Shown here: piece after piece, positions 1 through 10,693 of the stretch | Layout: each line of letters opens with the position of its first letter | Position numbering within the stretch: position 1 is the first letter of the stretch | From: Methanolobus sp. | GTDB taxonomy: Archaea > Halobacteriota > Methanosarcinia > Methanosarcinales > Methanosarcinaceae | Assembly: GCF_016278385.1 (NCBI RefSeq) | Contig: NZ_JADQBY010000002.1 | Coordinates: 170,338 to 234,337 of the forward strand | Reading direction: 5' to 3' | Length of the DNA: 64,000 nt | Position numbers and translations under genes: made by a program | The notes under the pieces: generated by a model | What the model saw: only the letters and a program-made list of their open reading frames with translations | The model's database searches: none | Told to the model about the DNA's origin: nothing

Positions 1-1
1 G

Positions 2-2620
2 ATTAGCCTTGAGGAAATCAAAAAAGCAATTACCGATGCAGGATATGAAGTTGGTGGAGATACTTGTCAGATTCCTGATGAAGGTGAGGCTGCATGTCCC
101 ATTATAATTGATGACGTGGAACCAGAGGAGAGTAAACCGGAACCAGGTTCTGTGAAGGACATTGCCTTCAAGGTTTCAGGAATGCAATGCTCTGCCTGCG
201 CACAGAACATTGAAAAAGCCCTGAATAAACGGGATGGTGTGATTTCTGCTTCAGTGAACCTGCCTATGGAAAGGGCTTCAATCAGCTATGATCCTGCCAT
301 CATCAGCCCGGAAGATATAGAAAAGACAATTGATTCTATCGGGTATCATGTTATGAAGGAAAGGATAGTCCTTGAGATCGGCGGAATGAAGTGTGCTGCC
401 TGTTCCCAGAACGTTGAAAAGGTACTGAAAAGACTGAAAGGTGTCAGCTCGGCAAGTGTTAATATTACCACAGGAAAGGCACAGGTGGAGTATAACTCAT
501 CCCTTGTCTCCATAGATGATATCAGAAAAGCCGTGGATGGTATCGGATATTTTGCCTCCCTGCCTGCCGATAGGAAAGAAACAGAGGACAGGGAAAGACA
601 GGAAAGGGAACATGAAATAAGGCAGCAGAGGAATAACCTGCTTATATCTATTACAGTCCTGATCCCAATTATGCTTGGAAATATGAGAATGATGTTTCCG
701 GGTCCGTTTGGATTTGTGCCAACCCTGTTTTCAGACAAGAACCTGTTGTTCCTCCTGGCAACCATTGTTATGGTTTTCCCGGGAAGACAGTTCTTCGTTG
801 GAACATACCGTGGCCTGAAACATGGCGTTACGGACATGAATTTGCTGATAGCTACCGGTACCGGGGCAGCTTATGTTATCAGTATTGCAGCAAGTTATCT
901 TAATCTCGGACCCGGCTACGAGAATGTGTATTATGATACCGCCGTGATGCTTATCACATTCATAACCTTTGGAAGATACCTGGAAGCAAGAGCAAAAGGA
1001 AGGACATCCGAATCCATTAAGAAACTCATTGGCCTTCAGGCAAAGACCGCACGCATTATTGTTGCCGGTGAAGAGAAGGAAGTACCTGTGGAAAACGTAC
1101 AGGTAGATGACATCGTCTTTGTAAGACCTGGAGAAAAGGCACCTGTAGATGGTGTTATTGTCGAGGGTTCTTCTGCCATGGACGAGTCAATGATAACAGG
1201 TGAGAGCATACCTGTTGAAAAGAATGTGGGCGACATGGTCATCGGTTCCACACTTAACAAGTCAGGAGCATTGAAATTCAAAGCCACCAATGTTGGTGCT
1301 GATACTGCACTTGCAAGGATAATCGAACTCGTGGAAAATGCCCAGACTTCCAAAGCACCCATACAGCGTATCGCTGATGTGGTTGCCGGACATTTCATTC
1401 TTATAGTACATGTTATCGCACTTGCAGCATTCTTCTTCTGGTACTTCATCGGGTATGAGAGATTCGATGTTGCACTGCATTCAGGAATAGCAAGTCCGTT
1501 CCTGTTCTCTTTGCTTATTTCTATCACCGTCCTTGTAATATCATGCCCATGTGCCGTAGGACTTGCAACACCTGCTGCCATTATGGTGGGCACTGGAAAA
1601 GGAGCTGAGAATGGCATACTCATAAAAGGCGGTGAAGCCCTTGAGAGAACTTTGAAGATAGACACTATTGTGTTCGATAAGACAGGAACTCTCACAAAAG
1701 GCAAACCAGAACTTACAGATATTGTGCTGACTGCCGGACATGACAGAGATGATGTGCTTGCATTTGCTGCAAGTGCTGAGAAAGGGTCCGAGCATCCCCT
1801 TGGTGAAGCCATTGTGAAGGCTGCCGAGGAAAAGAAGCTGAAAATTAGGAATGTAGATAATTTCAACTCCATTGCAGGACATGGTGTTGAAGCCACTATC
1901 GATGGCAACCGGATACTTCTGGGAACCCGTAAGCTCATGGAAGACAATGATGTTGACATCTCATTACTTATTGAGAATATGGAAAAACTTGAAGCCGAAG
2001 GCAAGACCGCCATGGTAGTTGCAAAGGAAGGGCAGGCCATTGGCCTGGTTGCCGTTGCAGACACACTCAAAGAAAACTCCAAAGAAGCCGTTGAAAAGCT
2101 ACAAGATATGGACATTGAAGTTGTGATGATAACCGGAGACAACCGCAGGACAGCAGATGCCATTGCATCCCAGCTTGGTATCAAGAGAGTGCTCTCCGAA
2201 GTACTTCCCGGAGACAAGGCTTCAGAGATAAGGAAGCTTCAAGAAGAGGGCAGGATAGTTGCAATGGTGGGAGACGGTATCAATGATGCACCTGCACTCA
2301 CTCAATCCGACATCGGCATCGCAATGGGAGCAGGAACCGATGTTGCAATGGAATCAGCGCAGATAGTCCTGATAAAGAACGACCTGCGAGATGTACTCGC
2401 ATCCATAAGGTTGAGCCGATTGACAATGAACAAGATCAAGCAGAACCTGTTCTGGGCATTCGGTTACAACAGTATTGGCATACCACTTGCAGCCGGGATA
2501 CTGTATCCGTTCATTACCAAAATAGTCATCAGCCCTGAACTTGCAGCGGCTTTCATGGCTATGAGCTCTATATCGGTCACAACCAATTCCCTGCTTATGA
2601 AACGCAGCAGGATAAAATAA
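2..2620 (+). CDS. copA: Cu+-exporting P1B-type ATPase (5' end outside window)
   Basis: Membrane ATPase that exports Cu+ (possibly Ag+). The ORF track starts at a GTG at 116, but the frame is open to the window edge and reads ...[16 protein letters not shown], the end of a further heavy-metal-associated domain, so the gene starts upstream and has at least three such domains. Two complete ones follow with CSAC and CAAC metal-binding motifs. The catalytic part has CPC in a transmembrane helix ([11 protein letters not shown]), the phosphorylation motif DKTGTLT, the HP motif (SEHPLGEA), GDGINDAP, and the YN and MxxSS motifs of the last two helices that are typical of Cu+ rather than Zn/Cd pumps. 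The next gene lies 12 nt downstream. Family assignment is firm; the true start is not visible. Confidence 0.95.
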   Translation: MSLEEIKKAITDAGYEVGGDTCQIPDEGEAACPIIIDDVEPEESKPEPGSVKDIAFKVSGMQCSACAQNIEKALNKRDGVISASVNLPMERASISYDPAIISPEDIEKTIDSIGYHVMKERIVLEIGGMKCAACSQNVEKVLKRLKGVSSASVNITTGKAQVEYNSSLVSIDDIRKAVDGIGYFASLPADRKETEDRERQEREHEIRQQRNNLLISITVLIPIMLGNMRMMFPGPFGFVPTLFSDKNLLFLLATIVMVFPGRQFFVGTYRGLKHGVTDMNLLIATGTGAAYVISIAASYLNLGPGYENVYYDTAVMLITFITFGRYLEARAKGRTSESIKKLIGLQAKTARIIVAGEEKEVPVENVQVDDIVFVRPGEKAPVDGVIVEGSSAMDESMITGESIPVEKNVGDMVIGSTLNKSGALKFKATNVGADTALARIIELVENAQTSKAPIQRIADVVAGHFILIVHVIALAAFFFWYFIGYERFDVALHSGIASPFLFSLLISITVLVISCPCAVGLATPAAIMVGTGKGAENGILIKGGEALERTLKIDTIVFDKTGTLTKGKPELTDIVLTAGHDRDDVLAFAASAEKGSEHPLGEAIVKAAEEKKLKIRNVDNFNSIAGHGVEATIDGNRILLGTRKLMEDNDVDISLLIENMEKLEAEGKTAMVVAKEGQAIGLVAVADTLKENSKEAVEKLQDMDIEVVMITGDNRRTADAIASQLGIKRVLSEVLPGDKASEIRKLQEEGRIVAMVGDGINDAPALTQSDIGIAMGAGTDVAMESAQIVLIKNDLRDVLASIRLSRLTMNKIKQNLFWAFGYNSIGIPLAAGILYPFITKIVISPELAAAFMAMSSISVTTNSLLMKRSRIK

Positions 2621-2632
2621 GGAGATGGTCAC

Positions 2633-2866
2633 ATGGATAATGTTTCAGGGAACAATACAGGAAAATACGCACTTATTGCAAGCATAGCTTCTTCACTAGT
2701 GCTTGTCATGATTTTTGCAGTGCTTTCTTTCATAGTGAACAGTTCCAGAACAATACCACTGTACAGTCAGGTGGACATCATTGCAGGCATGGTCTTTGTG
2801 TTCATTCTTAGTATGATAGTGTCAGCTTCGGTGTGGCCTGGGATTATTGAGAAAAGGGTGAAGTGA
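2633..2866 (+). CDS. small two-helix membrane protein, unknown function
   Basis: 77 residues with two predicted hydrophobic helices at about 13-33 and 50-70 and a short basic tail (EKRVK). A ribosome site (GGAG) lies 8 nt before the ATG, inside the 12-nt gap after the copper ATPase, so the two are very likely co-transcribed. No metal-binding Cys/Met/His cluster is visible, so a direct role in copper handling cannot be claimed; the link rests on position only. Confidence 0.7.
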   Translation: MDNVSGNNTGKYALIASIASSLVLVMIFAVLSFIVNSSRTIPLYSQVDIIAGMVFVFILSMIVSASVWPGIIEKRVK

Positions 2867-2923
2867 TAGTATTGTAATAACTTGGGCCATACATTATAAG
2901 TTTATTAATATTGGTGACATGAA

Positions 2924-3492
2924 ATGAATAATAGTCCGAAAACGATGCCTGAAGCTGAAGTTAGTCTTAATCTTGCACTATACCTTATTCTAAATGATTT
3001 TGTTACATCGAATGTAATGGTAGCCATCGATGGAGCACAAATTAAAACAGGCAATAATATTCACTTTCCAATTGAAGAGTTTATGGCAAAAAAGAATTGC
3101 AAAATGATTAAAAAACAAAATGATTGGAGAGGAACTTACAGAGTAGATAATGCTGCATATAACATTGAAGTTCATTCTACCCCAGGAAAAGGAGATGTTG
3201 TTGCTAAATTGATTAGTGGTGTTGATTTGCGCGTTGAAAGTAAAAAAGGACCTCTTACAAATAGTAAAAGTTCTAAAGAATATCCATTAATTAGAGAAGC
3301 AATTGGTCAACTTATACTATTGGAGAATATAATGACAACGATAAATTAGCGATTGCAATTCCAAATACACCAAAATTCAAAAGCCTTTCTGAAAAATGGA
3401 AAAAAGCATCCCTTATTCAAAAAAATAATATTTGTTTTTTATTAGTTGATAGAAATGGAAATGTAGAGAGAATTGAAGAGATATTGCATTAA
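2924..3492 (+). pseudogene. frameshifted PD-(D/E)XK-like hypothetical gene
   Basis: The ORF track gives 141 residues ending at 3349. In the neighbouring frame the sequence continues as a sensible protein (YNDNDKLAIAIPNTPKF ... LLVDRNGNVERIEEILH) to a TAA at 3490-3492, so a single-base indel between about 3295 and 3349 splits one gene. The joined product would be about 188 residues. The pattern GDVVAKL, then RVESKKG, then a helix with IGQL resembles a PD-(D/E)XK nuclease core; that is inference from motif layout. The gene is visibly more AT-rich than copA. A real or sequencing frameshift cannot be told apart here. Confidence 0.6.
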
Positions 3493-3953
3493 ATATCTCA
3501 CAATTTTGGGCTCTGTAGAAATCCTATCAAAATCCATAGACTGGAAATCGGATAGTATGCCAACATCGTGTAACGTATTTGGCAATATTTTTAAGTTGTA
3601 GTATTGTCCAAACTTGTTGTACTCATAACTATAGACCTATCCGTGCAAATACATAACACTTTTTGTATGAAGCATTATATACTAATAGGGACATATAAAT
3701 TATTCACATTAAAGACGATGCCCCTTCCAAATATTTATATTAAATAGACTTCGGTTTTTATTTCTGCTGGAAAACAATTAGGAATATTGCTCTGATGTGT
3801 TTCATTCTAGGGAGCTAAGTGAATGATATATCAAATCGTCTACGACAAAAGCAAGCAAACTCCTACATTAGTTAACAGTGTGAATGTGAAGATAGACACA
3901 TATAAATACACGTACAAAATATAATATGTATGATATATAACTGTCGTTAGTAA
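3493..3953. other. 461-bp non-coding stretch with an insertion-sequence-like end
   Basis: AT-rich, no convincing ORF. It begins with AATTTT followed by GGGCTCTGTAGAAA (3508-3521), the mirror of a motif at 9605-9618. Several TATA-like tracts lie before the response regulator, which is preceded by a long untranslated region. Confidence 0.5.
3506..3521 (+). repeat. left inverted repeat of the two-component cassette
   Basis: TTGGGCTCTGTAGAAA is the exact reverse complement of 9605-9620. The six bases before the GGG (AATTTT, 3502-3507) recur directly after the CCC of the right copy (9619-9624), the layout expected of terminal inverted repeats plus a target-site duplication. Confidence 0.6.
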
Positions 3954-3962
3954 GTGATCCCT

Positions 3963-4328
3963 ATGACCAGAATATTAGTAGTCGAAGATAATTCCATGAA
4001 TATGGAACTAGTGACATACCTTCTTCAATCAAATGGAATGGAGGTCACACAAGCTGTAGATGGGCCAGAGGCATTGGAAAGAATCAAGAACGATCTCTTT
4101 GACCTAGTATTACTGGATATCCAGTTGCCTGGAATAGACGGATTAGAAGTCCTGAAAAAGATTAAAGAAAATCCAGCTTTACAGCAAATGCCAGTTGTTG
4201 CTTTAACCGCACATTCCATGCAAGGTGATGAGCAGAATTTCATCAGAGCAGGTTGCTCAGGCTACATTTCAAAACCTATCGATGTATCTCTATTCATGAT
4301 GGAAGTACGCTCTTTCATAACGATATAA
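3963..4328 (+). CDS. stand-alone response regulator receiver protein
   Basis: Single CheY-like receiver domain, about 121 residues, no output domain. The acid pocket (VVED near the N-terminus), phospho-acceptor Asp52 (LVLLDIQLPG), the conserved Thr (ALTAHS) and Lys (YISKPID) are all present. The ORF track uses a GTG at 3954; the ATG at 3963 (MTRILVVEDN) puts the first beta strand at the usual position and is preferred. It ends 12 nt before a CHASE4 histidine kinase on the same strand, which is its likely phosphodonor (inferred from position). Confidence 0.9.
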   Translation: MTRILVVEDNSMNMELVTYLLQSNGMEVTQAVDGPEALERIKNDLFDLVLLDIQLPGIDGLEVLKKIKENPALQQMPVVALTAHSMQGDEQNFIRAGCSGYISKPIDVSLFMMEVRSFITI

Positions 4329-4340
4329 GGGGAGTTCTTT

Positions 4341-6521
4341 ATGCGAATATACCCTAAGACTCTGCTGACACTTGGAATTACATTCCTTTGTTTGTTTATC
4401 CTTTTGGCCGTTGCTACCGATCAGATCATTGGGAACAGTTATGGATCTCTGGAAGAAGATGATTTAGCAAAGAATGTCGAAAGGGCACAAAATGCAATCT
4501 GGGCTCAGGCATTAACTGCGGATATGACTGCAGCAAGTTTTGCAGTATGGGATGATACCTTTTACTTCCTGCAAGGATATGATGATTCCTATGTAGAAAG
4601 AAACATTGTTCCTGAAGGACTGGCCTCCATGCAAATCAATATGATGTTGTTCTATGACACTTCTAATGAGTTGTTCTATGGAATGGAAGCTGATTTAAAC
4701 ACTTATGAAGAAAAAGAGATATCTAATTCTTTACTGGAATACATAGGTTCAAACGAATTGCTTTTCTCTCATCCCACAAGTGATGATTTCATAACCGGTA
4801 TACTAAACTCGCCGGAAGGTCCATTGCTTATTTCCTCCTGGCCCATTACAAAAACCTCTGGAGACGGTCCTATTGTGGGTACCCTTGTTGTTGTAAAAAA
4901 TCTGGACTCTCCATGGATAGAGAACCTTGAAGAAGTGACCCAGTTAGATTTAAATTTAGGAGCCTTTAGTGAAACAAACCACTCATCCGGCATCAGCACT
5001 GCACCTTCGACTTTAGCAGAAACAGGTGACCTGAATATAACTTACTTGAGTGAAACATCTATTATGGGGTCCAGCATACTGAGTGATATCAATGGAAACC
5101 CTGCGTTAGTCTTAGATGTTGTGATGCCGAGGGATATTTACCAGCATGGTAGATCTTCAACCGAATTCATGATGTATGCACTCTTGATCATTGGGGTGGT
5201 TTTTGGCATTGTCCTGACATTTTCAATAGAAAGGTCTGTTCTGTCTCGTTTGACCTTATTAAGCCGTAACCTGACTGCCATCACTGATAGCAAGTCCATT
5301 TCTTCCCGTCTGGAGATTTCCGGGAATGATGAATTACATGATCTTTCAGTGACCATCAATGACATGTTGCAAGTTCTGGAAAATGAAGTAAAGGTCCGTG
5401 AAACTTTGAACTTATTGGAGTCCAGTCTGGAATCCATAAATGCCGGCGTTATGGTTGTAGATAGGGATTCGCGGCTGATCATGAATGACAAATTCATCAA
5501 TATGTGGAATATTAATGTAGAATTAATATCCCAAAACGATGCTTCAAAAGTGTTGGAATATATAGCAAGTCAAACAGATATTACAGAAGGAACTACTGAA
5601 CTGCTCGAAGAGCTGGAAAACTGTTCAAATGGATTCAGTATGACTTTGAACGTAAACAACAAGGCTGTTTATGACTGGTACGTAGGACCATTGAACCAGA
5701 ATGAGAATATTGTGGGTACTATCTATTGCGTAAATGACATCACTAATATCAAAGAAGCAGAGCGAAGCCTTATCCTGGCCAAGGTTGCAGCAGAGACTGC
5801 AAATCGTGCCAAGAGCGATTTCCTCACAAACATGAGCCACGAACTTCGTACTCCCCTGAACTCTATCATAGGTTTCTCTGACCTAATGATAGGTGGCAGC
5901 GTTGGGGAACTGGCTGACATGCAGAAAAAATTCCTGGGTAATATCTCTACAAGTGGAAAACATCTGCTATCTATTATAAACAACGTGCTAGATATTTCCA
6001 AAATCGAAGCAGGTAAAATGGAGTTGAATTGTGAACCATTCGGTATATCAGGGGCCATTGATGAGGTCAAAAAGCTTGTATCTCCACTTGCAGATGAAAA
6101 AGAACTAACAATAGAGTTTGTCATGGATGAGCAACTTGAAAATATATGTGCTGACAGAGTAAAGTTCAAGCAGATTATGTTCAATCTTGCAAACAACGCC
6201 ATCAAGTTCACTCCAAAAGGTGGAAAAGTCACAATTTCTGCACTAAGATTCCAGAATAAAGTGCAATTCACTGTAACGGATACAGGCATAGGGATCTCCG
6301 AAGAGAACAAGAGTAAGTTATTCCTGCCTTTCACACAGCTTGATTCAAACATAAACCGTCTTTATGAAGGAACAGGACTTGGCCTTTCCCTGGCGAAGCA
6401 ATTTGTGGAAATGCATGACGGTAAGATCTGGTTTGAAAGTGAGTTGGGAAAAGGTACATCTTTCACCTTTGAGTTGCCTTTGAAAACTGAAACTGTTGTA
6501 GATGCAAAAAGGCCGATATGA
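4341..6521 (+). CDS. CHASE4-HAMP-PAS-type sensor histidine kinase
   Basis: Membrane sensor kinase of 726 residues. A helix at about 7-27, an extracytoplasmic region to about 270 of CHASE4 type (FAVWDDTF motif), a second helix at about 275-295, a HAMP linker, a PAS-like segment near 360-470, a HisKA domain with phospho-acceptor His500 ([12 protein letters not shown]), and an HATPase with N box (NLANNAIKF), DTGIGIS and GTGLGLSL. All catalytic boxes are intact. It follows the receiver gene by 12 nt (GGGGAG ribosome site) and precedes a paralogue, so it probably arose by tandem duplication. The ligand sensed is unknown. Confidence 0.92.
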   Translation: MRIYPKTLLTLGITFLCLFILLAVATDQIIGNSYGSLEEDDLAKNVERAQNAIWAQALTADMTAASFAVWDDTFYFLQGYDDSYVERNIVPEGLASMQINMMLFYDTSNELFYGMEADLNTYEEKEISNSLLEYIGSNELLFSHPTSDDFITGILNSPEGPLLISSWPITKTSGDGPIVGTLVVVKNLDSPWIENLEEVTQLDLNLGAFSETNHSSGISTAPSTLAETGDLNITYLSETSIMGSSILSDINGNPALVLDVVMPRDIYQHGRSSTEFMMYALLIIGVVFGIVLTFSIERSVLSRLTLLSRNLTAITDSKSISSRLEISGNDELHDLSVTINDMLQVLENEVKVRETLNLLESSLESINAGVMVVDRDSRLIMNDKFINMWNINVELISQNDASKVLEYIASQTDITEGTTELLEELENCSNGFSMTLNVNNKAVYDWYVGPLNQNENIVGTIYCVNDITNIKEAERSLILAKVAAETANRAKSDFLTNMSHELRTPLNSIIGFSDLMIGGSVGELADMQKKFLGNISTSGKHLLSIINNVLDISKIEAGKMELNCEPFGISGAIDEVKKLVSPLADEKELTIEFVMDEQLENICADRVKFKQIMFNLANNAIKFTPKGGKVTISALRFQNKVQFTVTDTGIGISEENKSKLFLPFTQLDSNINRLYEGTGLGLSLAKQFVEMHDGKIWFESELGKGTSFTFELPLKTETVVDAKRPI

Positions 6522-6571
6522 ACTTGCTGAACGGAAATGTATAAGAAATGATGACTAAAGGGGATTGATCT

Positions 6572-9500
6572 ATGCGAATACGCAATAGAACACTGATGAT
6601 TCTTGGAGCTATTTTTCTAGTCCTGTTTGCCATTTTGCTTGTATCCACCGAACAAATAATGGGAAGCAGTTTTGCTCGCCTGGAAGAAGATGAGGTTTCG
6701 AAGAATGTCGGAAGAGCGGTGGCAACACTAGACTATCGTATCGCCACCCTCACTAGCACAGCAAATGATTGGGGTCATTGGGATGATACTTACAATTTCG
6801 TGCTAGGAGAAAGTGACGACTACATCACTAACAATCTCGAGGCCTCTGTAATAGCAAACCTTCAGTTAAATATGATGCTATTCTATGATGCTTCGGGTCA
6901 ACTATATTATGCAGAGGGGGCAGATATTGATAGTTATGAAGAACGAGATGTTTCGACTGCCTTGCTTGAATATCTGGCCACTCAAGAGTTATTATTTTCC
7001 AGACCATCCCACCCCGTTTATTTGAGTGGGATTATCGACACTCCCGAAGGACCTCTCCTACTTGCTACCAACCCTATCACTCCAAGTATAGATGATGAAG
7101 CCATAGTCGGAACCTTAATAATTGCGAGGTACCTGGATGCATCCTTAATTGAGGAACTTGAAGAAACAACCAGTTTATCTCTAGATACATGGAGTCTCAA
7201 TGTTGGGGATACAGCATCAGATCCTGTAAAGTTGTCTTCAGTTTTAGAGGCCAATGGGACTTTGTACATCCATCATGCCAGCGAAACTTCTATTATAGGA
7301 ACTACTGTATTGAATGATATTAATGGGAATCCTGCATTGGTTTTAGAAGCGGAAATGCCAAGAGGTATCCACCAGCAAGGTAAGGCTGCTATAAATTATG
7401 TAACTTTTATAATCCTGCTCATAGGAATCATATGTGGAATTGTAGTTGCGATATTATTGGAAAAATCAGTGTTATCAAAATTGTTCTTACTGAGCAACAA
7501 TCTTACTCAGATAACTGACAGTGGATCACTTTCCTCTCGTGTAGAGCTGGAAGGTAATGATGAACTGAATGATCTCGCAGATAACATAAACTACATGCTA
7601 GAGGGACTTGAAACAAAGGAGATAGAGTCCCAACAGGTTGAAACAGAGAATAAACAAAGAATGGAAACTGTTCTATCTAGCATTATCTGCGGTACACTCC
7701 TCATAGATGCAGAAACTCATATAATAGTTGATGCAAATCCAACAGCTGTAGAAGTCATCGGCCTGCCTAAAAAAGAGATAGTGGGTAATGTCTGCCATGA
7801 TTATATATGCCCGGTAAACACAGGAGAAGGTCTTTCTCATCATCACGGATCGACAATAAATAAGTCGGAAAGTATATTGATCAATGCATATGGAAATGAG
7901 ATCCCGATACTTATATCCATTGTGCCAGTATCGCTTTTTGATAGAACATATCTGGTTGAGAGTTTTGTGGACATGACAAGGATAAAGGAAGCTGAACAAA
8001 ACCTTTTCCAGGCCAAGATAACCGCGGAGATGGCCAATCGTGCCAAGAGCGAATTCCTTGCAAACATGAGCCATGAGCTACGCACACCCCTTAATTCAAT
8101 AATAGGTTTCTCTGACCTGATGATTAGCGGCAGTGTCGGAGAACTGGGTGACAAGCATATAAAATTTTTGGGCAATATCTCCACAAGCGGAAAACATCTG
8201 TTGTCCCTCATAAACAATGTACTTGATGTTTCCAAGATAGAAGCAGGTAAAATGGAGTTGGACTATGAACTATTCGATGTATACACTACCATTGGTGAAG
8301 TAAAACAGTTAGTAGCTCCCCTTGCGGATAAGAGCGAGCTCAAACTGGAAATATTAAAGGACGAAAGCCTTGAAAAAATATATGTTGACAGACTAAAGTT
8401 CAAGCAGATCCTGTTCAACCTTGCAAGCAACGCCATCAAGTTCACTCCCATAGGTGGAAAAGTCATTATCACTGCAGTAAGGGTTCATGACAAAGCACAA
8501 TTTAGTGTGAAAGATACGGGTATCGGTATATCCGAAGAGGACAGGAATAAGTTATTCCAACCCTTCGTGCAGCTTGAATCTACTACAACCCGTAGATACG
8601 AGGGGACCGGACTTGGACTTTCCCTTGTTAAAAAAATGGTGGAGATGCATGGCGGAAGTGTCTGGGTAGAAAGTGAATTGGGAAAAGGTACAACTTTTAC
8701 TTTTGAATTACCTTTAGAACCTGCTTTAAACAGAGAGATTACTGCTAAGATAGTGGCTATTCCTGCTAAGGCATCAACTGAAAGCGTAGTGAATGTTACG
8801 GGATCCAGGATATGTGTTCCACAAATAATCGAACCATCCAATTCAAAGGGTGACGAACCCCTTATACTTGTGGTGGAGGATGACGATGCTTCCAGGGAAT
8901 TGCTTGAAGCAACATTGGTATATGAAGGATATCGTGTGGCATCTGCAAAGAACGGAAAAGAGGCTCTTGAGCTTGCCAACGAGATGAAACCTTTTGCTAT
9001 CACTCTGGATATCATGATGCCAGGCATGGATGGCTGGGATGTACTGAAGCATTTGAAAGAGAAAGAGCCAACCCATGAGATCCCTGTAATAATCACTTCC
9101 ATGCTGGATGAAAGGGAACTGGGCATCATGTGGGGAGCGGTGGAACATTTCATCAAACCCATTCAAAAGAATGCATTACTTAATACACTGGATAAGGTGA
9201 AAGGAAATATCTCAAGATCATCGCTTAGTGTGTTGGTGGTGGATGATGAAGTAAATGCAGTGGAACTGTTAGCTGCGATGCTAGATAGTGAGGAGTTTGA
9301 TGTGCTAACAGCTTATGGAGGTCAAGAGGCCATAGACATTGCATTTAAAAACCATCCTGACGTGATCGTACTGGACCTCATGATGCCAGAAATCAGCGGC
9401 TTTGATGTGATAAAATCGCTCAAGGCAAATCCGGATACCATTGATACTCCTATCATTATCTGTACTGCAAAAGATCTGGAACCAACTGACCTAGATGCAC

Positions 9501-9595
9501 TTGATGGGAACGTTTCCCATATCATACACAAAGGTCTGTTCAATAGAGAGAAGCTTATTGGTTGTATAAAAGTTGTTCAAAAACAGGTTTTGTAG
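6572..9595 (+). CDS. CHASE4 hybrid histidine kinase with two C-terminal receivers
   Basis: 1007 residues with the same front as the preceding kinase: helix 7-27, CHASE4 region with WGHWDDTYN, second helix about 275-298, HAMP, PAS near 365-480, HisKA with His501 ([12 protein letters not shown]), HATPase with DTGIGIS and GTGLGLSL. Two receiver domains follow: the first with ITLDIMMPG (Asp813), the second with IVLDLMMPE (Asp935) and a conserved Lys (IIHKG). The two kinases are so similar in the HisKA/HATPase part that cross-talk is plausible (inference). No DNA-binding output domain exists in the block. The stop codon sits inside a hairpin that leads into the right inverted repeat. Confidence 0.92.
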   Translation: MRIRNRTLMILGAIFLVLFAILLVSTEQIMGSSFARLEEDEVSKNVGRAVATLDYRIATLTSTANDWGHWDDTYNFVLGESDDYITNNLEASVIANLQLNMMLFYDASGQLYYAEGADIDSYEERDVSTALLEYLATQELLFSRPSHPVYLSGIIDTPEGPLLLATNPITPSIDDEAIVGTLIIARYLDASLIEELEETTSLSLDTWSLNVGDTASDPVKLSSVLEANGTLYIHHASETSIIGTTVLNDINGNPALVLEAEMPRGIHQQGKAAINYVTFIILLIGIICGIVVAILLEKSVLSKLFLLSNNLTQITDSGSLSSRVELEGNDELNDLADNINYMLEGLETKEIESQQVETENKQRMETVLSSIICGTLLIDAETHIIVDANPTAVEVIGLPKKEIVGNVCHDYICPVNTGEGLSHHHGSTINKSESILINAYGNEIPILISIVPVSLFDRTYLVESFVDMTRIKEAEQNLFQAKITAEMANRAKSEFLANMSHELRTPLNSIIGFSDLMISGSVGELGDKHIKFLGNISTSGKHLLSLINNVLDVSKIEAGKMELDYELFDVYTTIGEVKQLVAPLADKSELKLEILKDESLEKIYVDRLKFKQILFNLASNAIKFTPIGGKVIITAVRVHDKAQFSVKDTGIGISEEDRNKLFQPFVQLESTTTRRYEGTGLGLSLVKKMVEMHGGSVWVESELGKGTTFTFELPLEPALNREITAKIVAIPAKASTESVVNVTGSRICVPQIIEPSNSKGDEPLILVVEDDDASRELLEATLVYEGYRVASAKNGKEALELANEMKPFAITLDIMMPGMDGWDVLKHLKEKEPTHEIPVIITSMLDERELGIMWGAVEHFIKPIQKNALLNTLDKVKGNISRSSLSVLVVDDEVNAVELLAAMLDSEEFDVLTAYGGQEAIDIAFKNHPDVIVLDLMMPEISGFDVIKSLKANPDTIDTPIIICTAKDLEPTDLDALDGNVSHIIHKGLFNREKLIGCIKVVQKQVL

Positions 9596-9612
9596 AAAAT
9601 AAGTTTTCTACA
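9591..9612 (+). terminator. hairpin across the stop codon of the hybrid kinase
   Basis: TGTAGAAAA-TAAG-TTTTCTACA forms a perfect 9-bp stem with a 4-nt loop. The TAG stop is inside the left arm and the right arm overlaps the right inverted repeat. It could end transcription or be part of a mobile-element end; no long T-run follows directly. Confidence 0.45.
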
Positions 9613-9620
9613 GAGCCCAA
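9605..9620 (-). repeat. right inverted repeat of the two-component cassette
   Basis: TTTCTACAGAGCCCAA is the exact reverse complement of 3506-3521. The AATTTT at 9619-9624 repeats the six bases flanking the left end. Confidence 0.6.
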
Positions 9621-9649
9621 TTTTGCTCCAATATTATAACCGTTTAATG

Positions 9650-10633
9650 TTAGTCCTCTAAATCAACATGCGGATTAATATCGCATCCCGTACATGGCAG
9701 GCACATTGTATCAAAAGTGTCGGCACGCAGACAATACTCGTCCAGTTTTTCCTTCAGGAAACGGTTGAGATGCAGCAACCTTTCTGCTGATGGCCGCTCT
9801 ATTGTTACTTCACCTTCACGCAAAGGATGTCTGGCAGCTGCCCTGAGAATTGGTACAACTCCTATGGATACGAGTTCTTCAATACCTTTCTCTGCAGATT
9901 CATCTGTTTCACCAAGACCGATTATGAAATTTGAGCAGACCTTATTCTTCCCGAAGATCTTGACACCTTGCCTTAGTGAATCAAGTAAGAATTCAAGGTC
10001 CTGATTAGGACAAACCTTTGCGTGAATCTCACGGTCCATGGTCTCAACATTGTATTTTAGCTCTCTTGCACCAGCTGCCTTGAGCCTGCGGGTGGAGTCT
10101 TCGGTCGGATATACGGAAACACCAATTGGCACATTGTATATCTCCCTGAGCCTGCGAATGAGTTCTTCAGCCCTTTCAACCTCGTCCTGTGCAGAGACTT
10201 CAACGCCTGATGTAATGGAAATTGCATTCATCCTGCCAGTATTATGGGCATCTTCGATCATCTTCAGCATCTGATCCATGCTCTTGACCTTGCCGCCAAG
10301 TTTTGGAACCGGGCAGAACTTACAATCATAAATGCATTTTTCACACATGGTTATGAACGCCTGATCAGGGCAGTGGATGAGTTCTTCTTCAATACTGCCT
10401 CTTGCAATCTCAACACCGTCCTTTCTTATCACAAGGTTCCCATTTTCCATTTCTGCATTTAAAGAAGATTCTTTTTTGACAGCAAGACGCACACGGTGCC
10501 CACCTGAATTGAAGAAGAAGGCCACATTTCCGGCCCCTGGACCGGCTGTGGGGATGGTCAGGTTATGGATTAGTGCAGGATCCATATTTACGGAACCTAC
10601 TGAGATGAGTTGTGCTTTGGTTTCTGGTTTCAT
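9650..10633 (-). CDS. radical SAM protein with extra C-terminal Cys motif
   Basis: About 327 residues. The radical SAM cluster motif is CIYDCKFC (CX3CX2C), preceded by another Cys (MCEKC). A C-terminal CLPCTGCD motif could ligate a second iron-sulfur cluster. The remaining layout (FIIGLGET) fits a SAM TIM barrel. The ORF track begins at a TTG at 10651; the ATG at 10633 (MKPETKAQ) has GGAG 5 nt upstream and is preferred. It lies about 60 nt downstream of a siroheme sulfite reductase-like gene on the same strand, so co-transcription is likely. The substrate is unknown; a cofactor- or protein-modifying enzyme is possible. Confidence 0.85.
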   Translation of the reverse strand: MKPETKAQLISVGSVNMDPALIHNLTIPTAGPGAGNVAFFFNSGGHRVRLAVKKESSLNAEMENGNLVIRKDGVEIARGSIEEELIHCPDQAFITMCEKCIYDCKFCPVPKLGGKVKSMDQMLKMIEDAHNTGRMNAISITSGVEVSAQDEVERAEELIRRLREIYNVPIGVSVYPTEDSTRRLKAAGARELKYNVETMDREIHAKVCPNQDLEFLLDSLRQGVKIFGKNKVCSNFIIGLGETDESAEKGIEELVSIGVVPILRAAARHPLREGEVTIERPSAERLLHLNRFLKEKLDEYCLRADTFDTMCLPCTGCDINPHVDLED

Positions 10634-10693
10634 GAATTCTCCGATAACCAAAAGAATGGTCGGTTTTGGTAATCATAACTATATAGGCTATTT

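Noticed and set aside
1036-2217. 393-residue reverse-strand ORF
   Set aside because: It is antisense to the copper ATPase, Ser-rich and without any domain; a shadow of codon usage.
9593-9661. Read-through of the TAG stop of the hybrid kinase as pyrrolysine
   Set aside because: The extension only covers the inverted repeat and non-coding sequence; the receiver domain is already complete.
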